Source: Kluyvera sichuanensis | GTDB lineage: Bacteria > Pseudomonadota > Gammaproteobacteria > Enterobacterales > Enterobacteriaceae | Direction: 5' to 3' | NCBI RefSeq assembly: GCF_014218705.1 | Contig: NZ_JABBJF010000001.1 | Location: 372,001 to 436,000 of the forward strand | Length of the DNA stretch: 64,000 nucleotides | Shown: piece by piece, positions 36,282 to 45,297 of the stretch | Layout: every line of letters begins with the position of its first letter | Position numbering within the stretch: position 1 is the stretch's first letter | Program-made: the position numbers and the translations under genes | The notes under the pieces: generated by a model | Seen by the model: only the letters and a program-made list of their open reading frames with translations | What the model was told of the DNA's origin: nothing | Database searches by the model: none

Positions 36282-36315
36282 AAAAAACCCGGCGTCGCGG
36301 TGCTCGGCCGGGCTA
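36282..36315 (-). terminator. REP acting as terminator of the nar operon
   Basis: On the minus strand, a REP palindrome GTAGCCCGGCCGAG...GACGCCGGG (36288-36315) is followed at once by TTTTTT (36282-36287), 17 bases after the narV stop. Stem plus T-run is a complete rho-independent terminator. Confidence 0.75.
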
Positions 36316-36331
36316 CGTTATGATAAAGGGA

Positions 36332-37012
36332 CTATCGGCGGGAACGGACCACCTGATAACGTCGAGTCAGGTATTCCACCGGCGCGCTCCAGACGTGCAC
36401 CAGGCGGGTGAACGGGAACAGCAGGAAGATAGTCATGCCGAGCACCAGATGCACGCGGTAGACCCAGGCCACGCCGTCCAGGTGCGCGGAGGCGCCGCCG
36501 TGGAAGGTGACCACCGCCTGCGCCCAGTCCACCAGCTTCAGCATTTCGCTGCCGTCCGGGTGCTGCGCGGAGAACGGAATGGTGGTCAGGCCGAGGCAGC
36601 ACTGGATCAGCAGGATGCTGAGGATCAGAATATCCGCCGTCGATGAGGTGGCGCGAATGCGCGGGGTGAACAGACGACGAATCAGCAGACCTGCGCCGCC
36701 GACCAGCGTCATCACCCCGCAGGCTCCGCCGAGGATCATCGCCATCAGCTGTTTCTGCGACAGTGGCAGCCAGGATTCATACACCCAGTGCGGCGTTAAC
36801 ATGCCGAAGAAGTGGCCGAAGAAGATCCCCAGAATACCGACGTGGAACAGGTTGGACCAAATCACCATCCCGCGCTTGTCGAGCATCTGGCTGGAGGAGG
36901 CGCGCCAGGTGTACTGACCGTAGTCGTAGCGCAGCCAACTGCCCAGCAGGAACACCGTGCCGCAGAGGTAAGGGTAGATGTCGTAAAAAAAGACGTTGAG
37001 GTACTGTATCAT
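36332..37012 (-). CDS. narV: Respiratory nitrate reductase 2, gamma subunit (cytochrome b)
   Basis: A 226-residue inner-membrane di-heme b subunit that oxidises quinol and passes electrons to the beta subunit. Five hydrophobic segments are apparent, with His-bearing helices ([40 protein letters not shown]). It is the last gene of narUZYWV and overlaps narW by four bases. The linked narU and the length point to the narZ rather than the narG operon. Confidence 0.93.
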   Translation of the reverse strand: MIQYLNVFFYDIYPYLCGTVFLLGSWLRYDYGQYTWRASSSQMLDKRGMVIWSNLFHVGILGIFFGHFFGMLTPHWVYESWLPLSQKQLMAMILGGACGVMTLVGGAGLLIRRLFTPRIRATSSTADILILSILLIQCCLGLTTIPFSAQHPDGSEMLKLVDWAQAVVTFHGGASAHLDGVAWVYRVHLVLGMTIFLLFPFTRLVHVWSAPVEYLTRRYQVVRSRR

Positions 37013-37704
37013 TTCGGGCCTCCCGCACGGACGTCCACGTATTGTGGCGCCACGTCCTGGCTAAAGCGTCGTTGATAGCTTTGCAGCGGGGAACTGTCGC
37101 AGGCGGTGGCGTTATCTTCGATAAACTTCACCTGTTCCTCTTCCCAGACTGCATCCAGCGCCTGGCGGGTATCGTCTCGCGCTTCGCCCGCCACCTGTTT
37201 TGTGACACTGTCACTTGATAATGAAGTATTGGCCAATGCCAGCAGGGTATCGAACAGCTGATACCACGGTGCCTGGCGCTGTTTAAGGCGACCGCCAATC
37301 AGCGCCAGAATCGGCGCGACGTTTTGCAGGCCTTCCTGCGCCTGAGCCTGCGGCAGAATGCTGAGATACTCCAGATAAAGCGGCAGATGATCGGGCAGCT
37401 CGCGGCAATCCAGCTGCAGGCCGACCTGTTCATACTGCGTCATCAGCTCAACCATTGCCTGACCCCGGTCGCGGGACTCCGCGTGCACGTGCTCAAACAA
37501 CAGCAGCGAGGTAGCGCGTCCGCGTTCAAAAATCTCACACCATTCCGCTTGCTTATCGAGCAGCGACACCGCCAGATGCTGCTCGAGGAACGGGCGCAGC
37601 GCTGGGGCGTCGCTGTCGATTAACGCAAACAGCTCATCCTTGTTATCCCAGCTGAGCTCATCGGGGTACTCCATCAGCAGCCCGATGATTTTCAGGATCC
37701 GCAT
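37009..37704 (-). CDS. narW: Nitrate reductase 2 molybdenum cofactor assembly chaperone
   Basis: A 231-residue cytoplasmic chaperone (NarJ family) that binds the apo-alpha subunit and assists Mo-cofactor insertion but is not part of the final enzyme. It starts [19 protein letters not shown], typical of the family, with an acidic helical body. It overlaps both narY and narV by a few bases, so it is translationally coupled. Confidence 0.93.
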   Translation of the reverse strand: MRILKIIGLLMEYPDELSWDNKDELFALIDSDAPALRPFLEQHLAVSLLDKQAEWCEIFERGRATSLLLFEHVHAESRDRGQAMVELMTQYEQVGLQLDCRELPDHLPLYLEYLSILPQAQAQEGLQNVAPILALIGGRLKQRQAPWYQLFDTLLALANTSLSSDSVTKQVAGEARDDTRQALDAVWEEEQVKFIEDNATACDSSPLQSYQRRFSQDVAPQYVDVRAGGPK

Positions 37705-39230
37705 TAGTTTTTCTCCCCGATGTTGATGGCGTCGATACGGTGGCTGTTAAACAGGTTGAACTTGGTGTCCGACCCGTGGCAGCCGTCGCCGAAGGTGAAA
37801 CCGCAGCCCTTGCTTTCCGGGAAGGCATCTTCCGCCATTTCGCGGTGGCTGGTTGGGATCACGAAGCGGTCTTCGTAGTTGGCGATCGCCAGATAACGGT
37901 ACATCTCTTCAACCTGCGCCTCGCTTAAGCCCACTTCTTCAATCGCGCGGGTGTCGGTCACGCCCTCAACGGTCTGAGAACGTTTGTAGTGACGCATCGC
38001 CATCATGCGTTTCAGCGCGCGCAGCACCGGGCCGGTATCGCCCGCACTGAGCATGTTTGCCAGATACTGTACCGGAATGCGCAGGCTTTCCACCGCCGGC
38101 AGAACACTGTCGGTTTTTGGCAGGCCACCGGCATCAGCAACGGACTGGATTGGTGACAACGGCGGCACGTACCAGACCATTGGCAGGGTGCGATATTCCG
38201 GATGTAGCGGCAGCGCCAGCTTCCAGTCCATCGCCATTTTGTACACCGGTGAACGCTGCGCGGCGTCCAGCGTGTTCTGGGTGATGCCCTGTTTCAGCGC
38301 TTCTTCAATCACTGCCGGGTCGTGCGGGTCAAGGAACACATCGCACTGACGCTCGTAGAGATCGGTTTCATGCTCGGTGCTGGCGGCTTCTTCGATACGG
38401 TCGGCGTCATACAGCAGTACGCCCAGGTAGCGAATACGGCCCACACAGGTTTCCGAACAGACGGTCGGCTGGCCGGATTCAATACGCGGGTAGCAGAAGA
38501 TGCATTTTTCAGACTTACCGCTCTTCCAGTTGAAGTAGATTTTTTTGTACGGGCAGCCGGTGATGCACATACGCCAGCCGCGGCACTTGTCCTGGTCAAT
38601 CAACACGATGCCGTCTTCTTCACGCTTGTAAATCGCGCCGCTTGGGCAGGTGGCGACACAGCTTGGATTCAGACAGTGTTCGCACAGGCGCGGCAGATAC
38701 ATCATGAAGGTGTTTTCGAACTGGCCGTACATCTCTTTTTGCATTGCCGCAAAGTTCTGGTCGTGGGCGCGTTTTTCAAACTCGCCGCCAAGCAGCTCTT
38801 CCCAGTTCGGACCCCACTCAATTTTGTTCATCCGCTGGCCGCTAATCAGCGAGCGCGGGCGGGCGGTCGGCAGGTTTTTACCCTCCGGCGCGTTGTGCAG
38901 GTGCTGGTAGTCGTAGGTGAACGGCTCGTAATAATCGTCAATGCCCGGGATCAGCGGGTTGGCGAAGATTTTCGACAGCACGCCCAGGCGGCCGCCCATG
39001 CGCGGGGTCAGTTTGCCGCTGATGCCGCGAACCCAGCCGCCTTGCCATTTCTCCTGGTTTTCCCAGTCTTTTGGGAAACCGATGCCCGGTTTGGTCTCGA
39101 CGTTGTTAAACCACGCGTATTCCATCCCTTCGCGGCTGCTCCAGACGTTCTTACAGGTCACGGAGCAAGTGTGGCAGCCAATGCATTTATCAAGGTTTAA
39201 AACCATCCCAACCTGTGAGCGTATCTTCAT
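37704..39230 (-). CDS. narY: Respiratory nitrate reductase 2, beta subunit
   Basis: A 508-residue iron-sulfur subunit carrying electrons from NarV to NarZ. Four Cys clusters are visible: CIGCHTCSVTC, CEHCLNPSCVATCP, CRGWRMCITGCPYKK (with the Trp typical of the [3Fe-4S] cluster), and CIFCYPRIESGQPTVCSETC. Slightly shorter than the 514-residue E. coli protein. It overlaps narZ by four bases. Confidence 0.95.
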   Translation of the reverse strand: MKIRSQVGMVLNLDKCIGCHTCSVTCKNVWSSREGMEYAWFNNVETKPGIGFPKDWENQEKWQGGWVRGISGKLTPRMGGRLGVLSKIFANPLIPGIDDYYEPFTYDYQHLHNAPEGKNLPTARPRSLISGQRMNKIEWGPNWEELLGGEFEKRAHDQNFAAMQKEMYGQFENTFMMYLPRLCEHCLNPSCVATCPSGAIYKREEDGIVLIDQDKCRGWRMCITGCPYKKIYFNWKSGKSEKCIFCYPRIESGQPTVCSETCVGRIRYLGVLLYDADRIEEAASTEHETDLYERQCDVFLDPHDPAVIEEALKQGITQNTLDAAQRSPVYKMAMDWKLALPLHPEYRTLPMVWYVPPLSPIQSVADAGGLPKTDSVLPAVESLRIPVQYLANMLSAGDTGPVLRALKRMMAMRHYKRSQTVEGVTDTRAIEEVGLSEAQVEEMYRYLAIANYEDRFVIPTSHREMAEDAFPESKGCGFTFGDGCHGSDTKFNLFNSHRIDAINIGEKN

Positions 39231-42200
39231 TTTGCTGCCTCCTGAACCTGGTCATTGCCTTCATCATCCAGCCAATTAATGTTTTTCATTTTGCGAATCA
39301 TAATGAACTCATCACGGTTCGAACCGACCGTTCCGTAGTAGTTGAAGCTATAGGCCAGCTGCGCATAGCCGCCGATCATATGGGTCGGTTTTGGGCAGAT
39401 ACGGGTGACCGAGTTATGGATCCCCCCGCGTCGTCCGGTAACCTCCGAGCCTGGAATATTCATGATGCGTTCCTGGGCGTGGTACATCATGGTCATGCCC
39501 GGCGGTACGCGCTGGCTGACCACCGCACGGGCGGTGAGCGCACCGTTGGCGTTGAACGCTTCAATCCAGTCGTTATCGGCGATCCCCAGCTCTTTAGCGT
39601 CGGTTTCGCTCAGCCAGACGATTGGCCCGCCGCGCGACAGCGTCAGCATCAGCAGGTTTTCGCTATAGGTAGAGTGAATGCCCCATTTCTGGTGCGGCGT
39701 CAGGAAGTTCAGCGCTTTTTCCGGGAAGCCGTTCGGCGGAATCTCCTTCATGTGGCTAACGCTGCGGGTGTCGATTGGCGGGCGATAGGCCACCAGGCTC
39801 TCGCCAAAATCACGCATCCACGGGTGATCCTGATACAGCGACTGGCGGCCCGACACGGTACGCCACGGGATCAGCTCGTGCACGTTGGTGTAACCCGCGT
39901 TATAGGAGACGTGTTCATCTTCAAGGCCGGACCAGGTTGGGCTGGAGATGATTTTGCGCGGCTGCGCCTGAATATCGCGGAAGCGAATCTTCTCGTCTTC
40001 TTTGTTGGTTGCCAGATGGGTGTGGTTGAGACCGGTAAATTCGCCCAGCGCTTCCCAGGCTTTCACCGCCACCTGACCGTTGGTTTCCGGCGCCAGGGTG
40101 AGGATCACCTCGGCGGCATCAATTGCCGTCTCAATACACGGGCGGCCTTTCGCCGGGCCATCGAGCTTGACGTAGTTGAGCTTGCCGAGGAAATCTATCT
40201 CGGTCTGGGTTTTCCAGCCGATACCTTTGCCACCGTTGCCGAGTTTGTCCATCAACGGGCCGAGCGAGGTAAAGCGCTCGTAGGTGGCCGGATAATCACG
40301 TTCAACCGCGATAATATTCGGCGCGGTTTTGCCTGGAATCAGGTCGCATTCGCCTTTACGCCAGTCCTGAATGGCAAACGGCTGCGCCAGCTCCGCCGGG
40401 GAGTCGTGCTGCAGCGGTTGCAGCACCACGTCGGTTTCCACGCCAAGATGCCCCTGACAGATTTCCGAGAACGCTTTGGCGATACCCTTGTAGATTTCCC
40501 AGTCGCTCTTGGACTCCCATGCCGGGTCAACGGCGGCGGAGAGCGGGTGGATGAACGGGTGCATATCCGAGGTGTTCATATCGTCTTTTTCGTACCAGGT
40601 GGCGGTCGGCAGGACGATATCGGAGAACAGGCAGGTGCTGGACATACGGAAATCGAGCGTGACCAGCAGGTCAAGCTTGCCCTCAATGGCGGCGGTCTGC
40701 CATTCCACTTCTTCCGGTTTTACGTCGTCGGTCGAGCCCAGATCCTCGCCCTGAATCCCGCTGTCGGCACCGAGCAGATACTTCAGCATGTATTCGTGGC
40801 CTTTACCGGAGGAACCCAGCAGGTTAGAACGCCAGATAAACAGGTTACGCGGGTGGTTCGCACCGTTGTCCGGTTGCTCGCTGGCAAAACGGATATCGCC
40901 AGATTTCAGCCCCTGAACGGTGTATTCCTGCGGCGTCATGCCCGCTGCTGCGGCCTTCGCCTTCACGGTAAGCGGGTTGAGGTTAAGCTGCGGCGCGGAC
41001 GGCAGCCAGCCCATACGTTCGGCGCGGACGTTAAAGTCGATAAGATGACCGGTATATTTTTTCGGGTCGGCCAGCGGTGAGAGCAGTTCCTGTGCGGTCA
41101 GCTTCTCATAGCGCCACTGGCTGGCGTGGTTGTAGAAGTAGGAGGTACTGTTCATCTGGCGCGGTGGGCGGTTCCAGTCCAGCGCAAAGGCCAGCGGCAG
41201 CCAGCCGGTTTGCGGACGCAGCTTCTCCTGGCCCACGTAGTGCGCCCAGCCGCCGCCGCTCTGACCGACGCAGCCGCAAAACACCAGCATGTTGATCATC
41301 CCACGGTAGTTCATGTCCATGTGGTACCAGTGGTTAACCCCGGCACCGAGAATGATCATCGAACGGCCGTGTGTTTTATGCGCGGTGTCGGCGAACTCAA
41401 GGGCAATTTTTTCGATGTTATGGCGCGATACGCCGGTGATCTGCTCACCCCAGGCCGGGGTGTAGGCTTTCACCTCATCAAAGCTTTTTGCTGCCAGATC
41501 ATCGTCCAGACCGCGGTCGAGGCCGTAGTTGGCCAGTACCAGGTCATAGACGCTCACCACCAGACGGCTGCTGCCGTCGGCGAAGGTCAGCTGTTTTGCC
41601 GGCAGCTTACGCACCAGAATCGGGTCTTGCTTGACGCTGCGGAAGTGCGGGTTTTCGTTGCCGCCAAAGTAGGGGAACGCCACGCCAGCGACGGTATCGC
41701 GGTTATCCAGCAGCGAGAGGGTCAGTTCGGTCTCTTTCCCCGACGCCAGCGATTCGAGGTTCCACTTGCCTTTTTCGCCCCAGCGGAAACCGATAGAGCC
41801 GTTTGGCACCACCAGTTCACCGTCGCGGTTGTAGGCCACGGTTTTCCATTCCGGGTTGTTGGCTTCGCCCAGCCCATCCACCAGATCCGAGGCACGCAGC
41901 ATACGGCCTGCGGTATACGAACCGTCGTCGCGGCTGTCGAGCATCACCAGCATTGGCATGTCGGTATAGCGGCGGCAGTAGTTGATAAAGTATTCGCTTG
42001 GGTTATCGAGGTGGAACGCTTTGAGGATCACGTGGCCCATCGCCATCGCCAGCGCGCTGTCGGTACCCTGTTTCGGTGCCAGCCACTGGTCACTAAGTTT
42101 GGCGACTTCTGAGAAGTCTGGGGTGATGGCGACGGTTTTGGTGCCTTTGTAACGGACTTCGGTGAAGAAGTGGGCGTCCGGGGTACGGGTCTGCGGTACG

Positions 42201-42967
42201 TTGGAACCCCAGGCGATGATATAGCTGGAGTTGTACCAGTCGGCGGATTCTGGCACGTCGGTCTGCTCGCCCCAGGTCATCGGTGAGGCGGGCGGTAAGT
42301 CGCAGTACCAGTCGTAGAAGCTTAAGCAGGTGCCGCCAATCAAGGAGAGATAGCGGGTACCGGCGGCGTAGGAGACCATCGACATCGCCGGGATCGGCGA
42401 GAAGCCCGCCACGCGGTCGGGACCGTACTTTTTAATCGTCCAGACGTTGGCGGCGGCAATCAACTGGTTAAGCTCTTTCCACGAAGAACGCACAAAGCCG
42501 CCTTTACCGCGCGCCTGCTTGTAGCTCTGGGTCTTTTCCGGGTCTTTCATGATGCTGTCCCAGGCCACCATCGGGTCCGGGTGTTCGGCGAGGGCTTCGC
42601 GCCACAGCTCAATCAGCTTTTTACGCGCCAGCGGGTACTTCAGACGGTTGGCGCTGTAGAGATACCAGGAGTAGCTGGCACCGCGCGGGCAGCCGCGAGG
42701 TTCGTGGTTGGGCAGGTCAGGGCGGGTGCGGGGATAGTCGGTCTGTTGGGTTTCCCAGGTGACCAGGCCATTTTTGACGTAAATCTTCCAGCTGCATGAG
42801 CCCGTACAGTTCACCCCGTGGGTCGAGCGAACGATCTTGTCGAATTGCCAGCGTTGACGATAGCTGTCTTCCCAGTCACGGTTGTTGTCGTAGACCTGTC
42901 CGTGACCGTTGGCAAAGGTCTCGCGTTTCTGCTTAAAGTAGCGAAAGCGATCCAGTAGCTTGCTCAT
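39227..42967 (-). CDS. narZ: Respiratory nitrate reductase 2, alpha (molybdopterin) subunit
   Basis: A 1246-residue catalytic subunit, the same length as E. coli NarZ, reducing nitrate to nitrite on the cytoplasmic side. The FS0 cluster region is THGVNCTGSCSWKIY with the later GCPRGASYSW, and the Mo-ligand Asp region is WYNSSYIIAWGSNVP. The start at 42967 (MSKLLDRFRYFKQKRETF) matches the family; an upstream extension to 43063 overlaps narU and is rejected. In E. coli this operon is expressed at low level and is RpoS-dependent rather than nitrate-induced. Confidence 0.96.
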   Translation of the reverse strand: MSKLLDRFRYFKQKRETFANGHGQVYDNNRDWEDSYRQRWQFDKIVRSTHGVNCTGSCSWKIYVKNGLVTWETQQTDYPRTRPDLPNHEPRGCPRGASYSWYLYSANRLKYPLARKKLIELWREALAEHPDPMVAWDSIMKDPEKTQSYKQARGKGGFVRSSWKELNQLIAAANVWTIKKYGPDRVAGFSPIPAMSMVSYAAGTRYLSLIGGTCLSFYDWYCDLPPASPMTWGEQTDVPESADWYNSSYIIAWGSNVPQTRTPDAHFFTEVRYKGTKTVAITPDFSEVAKLSDQWLAPKQGTDSALAMAMGHVILKAFHLDNPSEYFINYCRRYTDMPMLVMLDSRDDGSYTAGRMLRASDLVDGLGEANNPEWKTVAYNRDGELVVPNGSIGFRWGEKGKWNLESLASGKETELTLSLLDNRDTVAGVAFPYFGGNENPHFRSVKQDPILVRKLPAKQLTFADGSSRLVVSVYDLVLANYGLDRGLDDDLAAKSFDEVKAYTPAWGEQITGVSRHNIEKIALEFADTAHKTHGRSMIILGAGVNHWYHMDMNYRGMINMLVFCGCVGQSGGGWAHYVGQEKLRPQTGWLPLAFALDWNRPPRQMNSTSYFYNHASQWRYEKLTAQELLSPLADPKKYTGHLIDFNVRAERMGWLPSAPQLNLNPLTVKAKAAAAGMTPQEYTVQGLKSGDIRFASEQPDNGANHPRNLFIWRSNLLGSSGKGHEYMLKYLLGADSGIQGEDLGSTDDVKPEEVEWQTAAIEGKLDLLVTLDFRMSSTCLFSDIVLPTATWYEKDDMNTSDMHPFIHPLSAAVDPAWESKSDWEIYKGIAKAFSEICQGHLGVETDVVLQPLQHDSPAELAQPFAIQDWRKGECDLIPGKTAPNIIAVERDYPATYERFTSLGPLMDKLGNGGKGIGWKTQTEIDFLGKLNYVKLDGPAKGRPCIETAIDAAEVILTLAPETNGQVAVKAWEALGEFTGLNHTHLATNKEDEKIRFRDIQAQPRKIISSPTWSGLEDEHVSYNAGYTNVHELIPWRTVSGRQSLYQDHPWMRDFGESLVAYRPPIDTRSVSHMKEIPPNGFPEKALNFLTPHQKWGIHSTYSENLLMLTLSRGGPIVWLSETDAKELGIADNDWIEAFNANGALTARAVVSQRVPPGMTMMYHAQERIMNIPGSEVTGRRGGIHNSVTRICPKPTHMIGGYAQLAYSFNYYGTVGSNRDEFIMIRKMKNINWLDDEGNDQVQEAAK

Positions 42968-43028
42968 ACTTGCTCCTCCTGACGGGGGGCTTTGCTCCCC
43001 CGTGGTTACACTGCTCACATAGTTATGT

Positions 43029-44414
43029 TTATTTTGACGTCGGTTTGCGGCGGCCGTAGACAAGCCATGTCACCAGCACGCACACGACGTAGAAGACAAA
43101 GAACACTTTCATGGCGCCAACCGGTGAACCGGTCATGGCTAAAGAGGTGCCGAAGGCTTTTGGAATAAAGAAGCCGCCAACTGCGCCGATAGCGGAGATA
43201 AAACCGAGCGCGGCGGCGGTATCGGTAACCGCTTCGTGCTGGGCTTCTTCATCGCTGCCGCCGCGTTTTTTGACGCTGTCGATGGTGATTTGACGGAAAA
43301 TCACCGCGATCATCTGGAAGGTGGAGCCACTGCCGAGACCGGCGGTCAGGAACAGGCCCATAAACACCACGTAGAAGGCGAGGAAGCTGCCGGAGCCGCT
43401 GCCTGGCAGCGTCAGGAACAGCAGGCCGGTAAACACTGCCATCAATATAAAGTTCACCAGCGTGACCTTCACGCCGCCGAGGCGATCGGAAATCACACCG
43501 CCGAATGAACGCGCCAGCGCGCCGATAAACGGCCCGAAGAAGGCCAGCTTGAGAATGTTAACGTCCGGGAACTGGGTTTTTGCCAGCATCGCAAAACCGG
43601 CAGAGAAGCCGATAAATGAGCCGAAGGTTGCCAGATAGAGCAAACTCAGCAGCCACATATGCGGGCGTTTCAGCACCGGAAGCTGGTCACGCACTGAGGC
43701 TTTGGAGCTGGCGATATCGTTCATCCCCACCCAGGCGGCGATAGTGGCGATAACCAGCAGCGGCACCCAGATGATGGCGGCGTTGGCCAGCGACAGGATA
43801 GAACCGTCTTCCTGCGGGACGCCGTGAACGCCAAGAAAGGTGAAGATCGGCAGGAAGATCACCGCGGGGGCGACCATCTGCATCACGCTGACGCCAAGGT
43901 TGCCGAGCCCACCGTTAATGCCGAGCGCGCTGCCTTGCTTCGCTTTTGGGAAGAAGAAGCTGATGTTGCCCATACTGGAGGCAAAGTTAGCCCCAGCGAA
44001 TCCGCACAGCAGTGCGATGATGATAAATACTTCGTAAGGGGTAGAGGTGTTCTGAATGGCAATGCCCAACCAGACGCACGGTACCACCAGAATTACCGTA
44101 CTTAACACCGTCCATTTGCGCCCACCCAATATGGGTACCATAAAGGAGTAGGGTACGCGTAATATGGCACCAGAAAGTGAAGGTAATGCGGTTAATAAAA
44201 AGAGTTGGTCCGTGGTGAAATTAAAACCCACTTTATTGAGATTCACCGCCACGGCGCTAAATAACATCCAGACGCAGAAGGCGAGTAATAAACAGGCAAC
44301 GGAAATCCACAGATTTCGCCTCGCAATTGATTTTCCTTTATTTTCCCAGAAGCCGGGATTCTCAGGTTTCCACTCTTTTAAAAGATAATGATTCTCTTTC
44401 TCATTATTTGCCAT
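43029..44414 (-). CDS. narU: Nitrate/nitrite transporter NarU
   Basis: A 461-residue MFS protein of the NarK/NarU group with 12 membrane segments and the nitrate signatures GFAGANFASSMGNISFFFPK and GLGSGSTFQMIAVIFRQIT. It starts MANNEKENHYLLKEWKPENP after GAGGG. It lies 61 bases upstream of narZ in the same direction, as in E. coli, and imports nitrate / exports nitrite for the adjacent reductase. Confidence 0.95.
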   Translation of the reverse strand: MANNEKENHYLLKEWKPENPGFWENKGKSIARRNLWISVACLLLAFCVWMLFSAVAVNLNKVGFNFTTDQLFLLTALPSLSGAILRVPYSFMVPILGGRKWTVLSTVILVVPCVWLGIAIQNTSTPYEVFIIIALLCGFAGANFASSMGNISFFFPKAKQGSALGINGGLGNLGVSVMQMVAPAVIFLPIFTFLGVHGVPQEDGSILSLANAAIIWVPLLVIATIAAWVGMNDIASSKASVRDQLPVLKRPHMWLLSLLYLATFGSFIGFSAGFAMLAKTQFPDVNILKLAFFGPFIGALARSFGGVISDRLGGVKVTLVNFILMAVFTGLLFLTLPGSGSGSFLAFYVVFMGLFLTAGLGSGSTFQMIAVIFRQITIDSVKKRGGSDEEAQHEAVTDTAAALGFISAIGAVGGFFIPKAFGTSLAMTGSPVGAMKVFFVFYVVCVLVTWLVYGRRKPTSK

Positions 44415-44526
44415 ATAACCCTCGGGGAACACGTCATAAAAAATAAACAAAAGGAAAAACAGCGATGTAGGAAGAGGGAGTTATTATTGCTAGGCCGTTT
44501 TATCGCTTTATCGTTGAAGAATAGAT

Positions 44527-44555
44527 AAAAAAAGCGCGTTGTAAGAAAACGCGCT
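44527..44555 (-). terminator. Rho-independent terminator of smvR
   Basis: Minus strand: AGCGCGTT / AACGCGCT 8-bp stem with a 7-base loop followed by seven T, 37 bases after the smvR stop and before narU. Confidence 0.85.
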
Positions 44556-44591
44556 GTGAATAAAACGTTGTTAATTGTTACTAAATGTAAA

Positions 44592-45173
44592 TTAAGAGGG
44601 ATTAAGCTCCAGCGTAATATAATGTTGTATATAGCGAGCAAAGATCTCATCGCTAATTTCCGCCATCCCTAGTGCATAAATTCCATCTAGTCCACACACT
44701 AACGCAATTAATCGCCAGGCAATATTTTCTGCGCTATCAATGGGACGAAATTCATTAGCTTCCGTGCCCTGTAAAATCAGCGATACGGTTTCCTTATGCC
44801 ACATATCCATCGTCAGCAGATAAGCACCTTTAATATCGCTGTCGCTGTCCGCCAGTAACTGTGCTTCCCGCCAGAGACGGACGTAGGGGTCAAGACGGCC
44901 ATCATCGCTGCCAAGCATCGAAAAGAGGCGGTCGTGCCAGTTCGCATCATCGGCCACCAGTGGCATATCGAGCATTTCACGGATCAGCCTGACGAAGGCG
45001 AGGGATTTGAGTTCACCAATAGAGGTGAAGTGGTGATGCACCTGGCCGCTGGAGACTCCGGCAACGCTGGCAATATTACGTACGGTCATGGCGCTAAAGC
45101 CGCCGCTTAGTGCCACCTGCATGGCGGTTTTAAGGATCGCTTCCCGCCGTTCTTCTCGGGTTAAATAGTTCAT
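44592..45173 (-). CDS. smvR: TetR-family repressor SmvR
   Basis: A 193-residue TetR-type regulator with helix-turn-helix MTVRNIASVAGVSSGQVHHHF and a ligand-binding C-terminal domain. It is divergent from smvA, and in Klebsiella the TetR gene at this place (SmvR) represses smvA; loss raises tolerance to cationic biocides such as chlorhexidine. Two operator-like palindromes lie between the genes. Confidence 0.88.
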   Translation of the reverse strand: MNYLTREERREAILKTAMQVALSGGFSAMTVRNIASVAGVSSGQVHHHFTSIGELKSLAFVRLIREMLDMPLVADDANWHDRLFSMLGSDDGRLDPYVRLWREAQLLADSDSDIKGAYLLTMDMWHKETVSLILQGTEANEFRPIDSAENIAWRLIALVCGLDGIYALGMAEISDEIFARYIQHYITLELNPS

Positions 45174-45215
45174 TTTTCTTCGTTTAAGTAGGGTTTAGCT
45201 GAGAATAACAAAAAA

Positions 45216-45268
45216 TTGGACATGCGTTCAACAATCCGGCAGGATCTCGTTCCTGGACACATGTCCAA
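45216..45268. promoter_or_regulatory. Two operator-like palindromes between smvR and smvA
   Basis: Site 1 at 45216-45231 TTGGACATGCGTTCAA (imperfect) and site 2 at 45254-45267 TGGACACATGTCCA (perfect 14-bp palindrome). Both share GGACATG and flank the divergent promoter region. They are the natural SmvR binding sites. Confidence 0.7.
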
Positions 45269-45297
45269 CAATGAACAATGAAGTGAGGAACGGAAAA

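Noticed and set aside
39215-42112. Long + strand open frames (621 and 328 codons) opposite narZ
   Set aside because: Antisense shadows of the conserved narZ gene with no ribosome sites or family resemblance.
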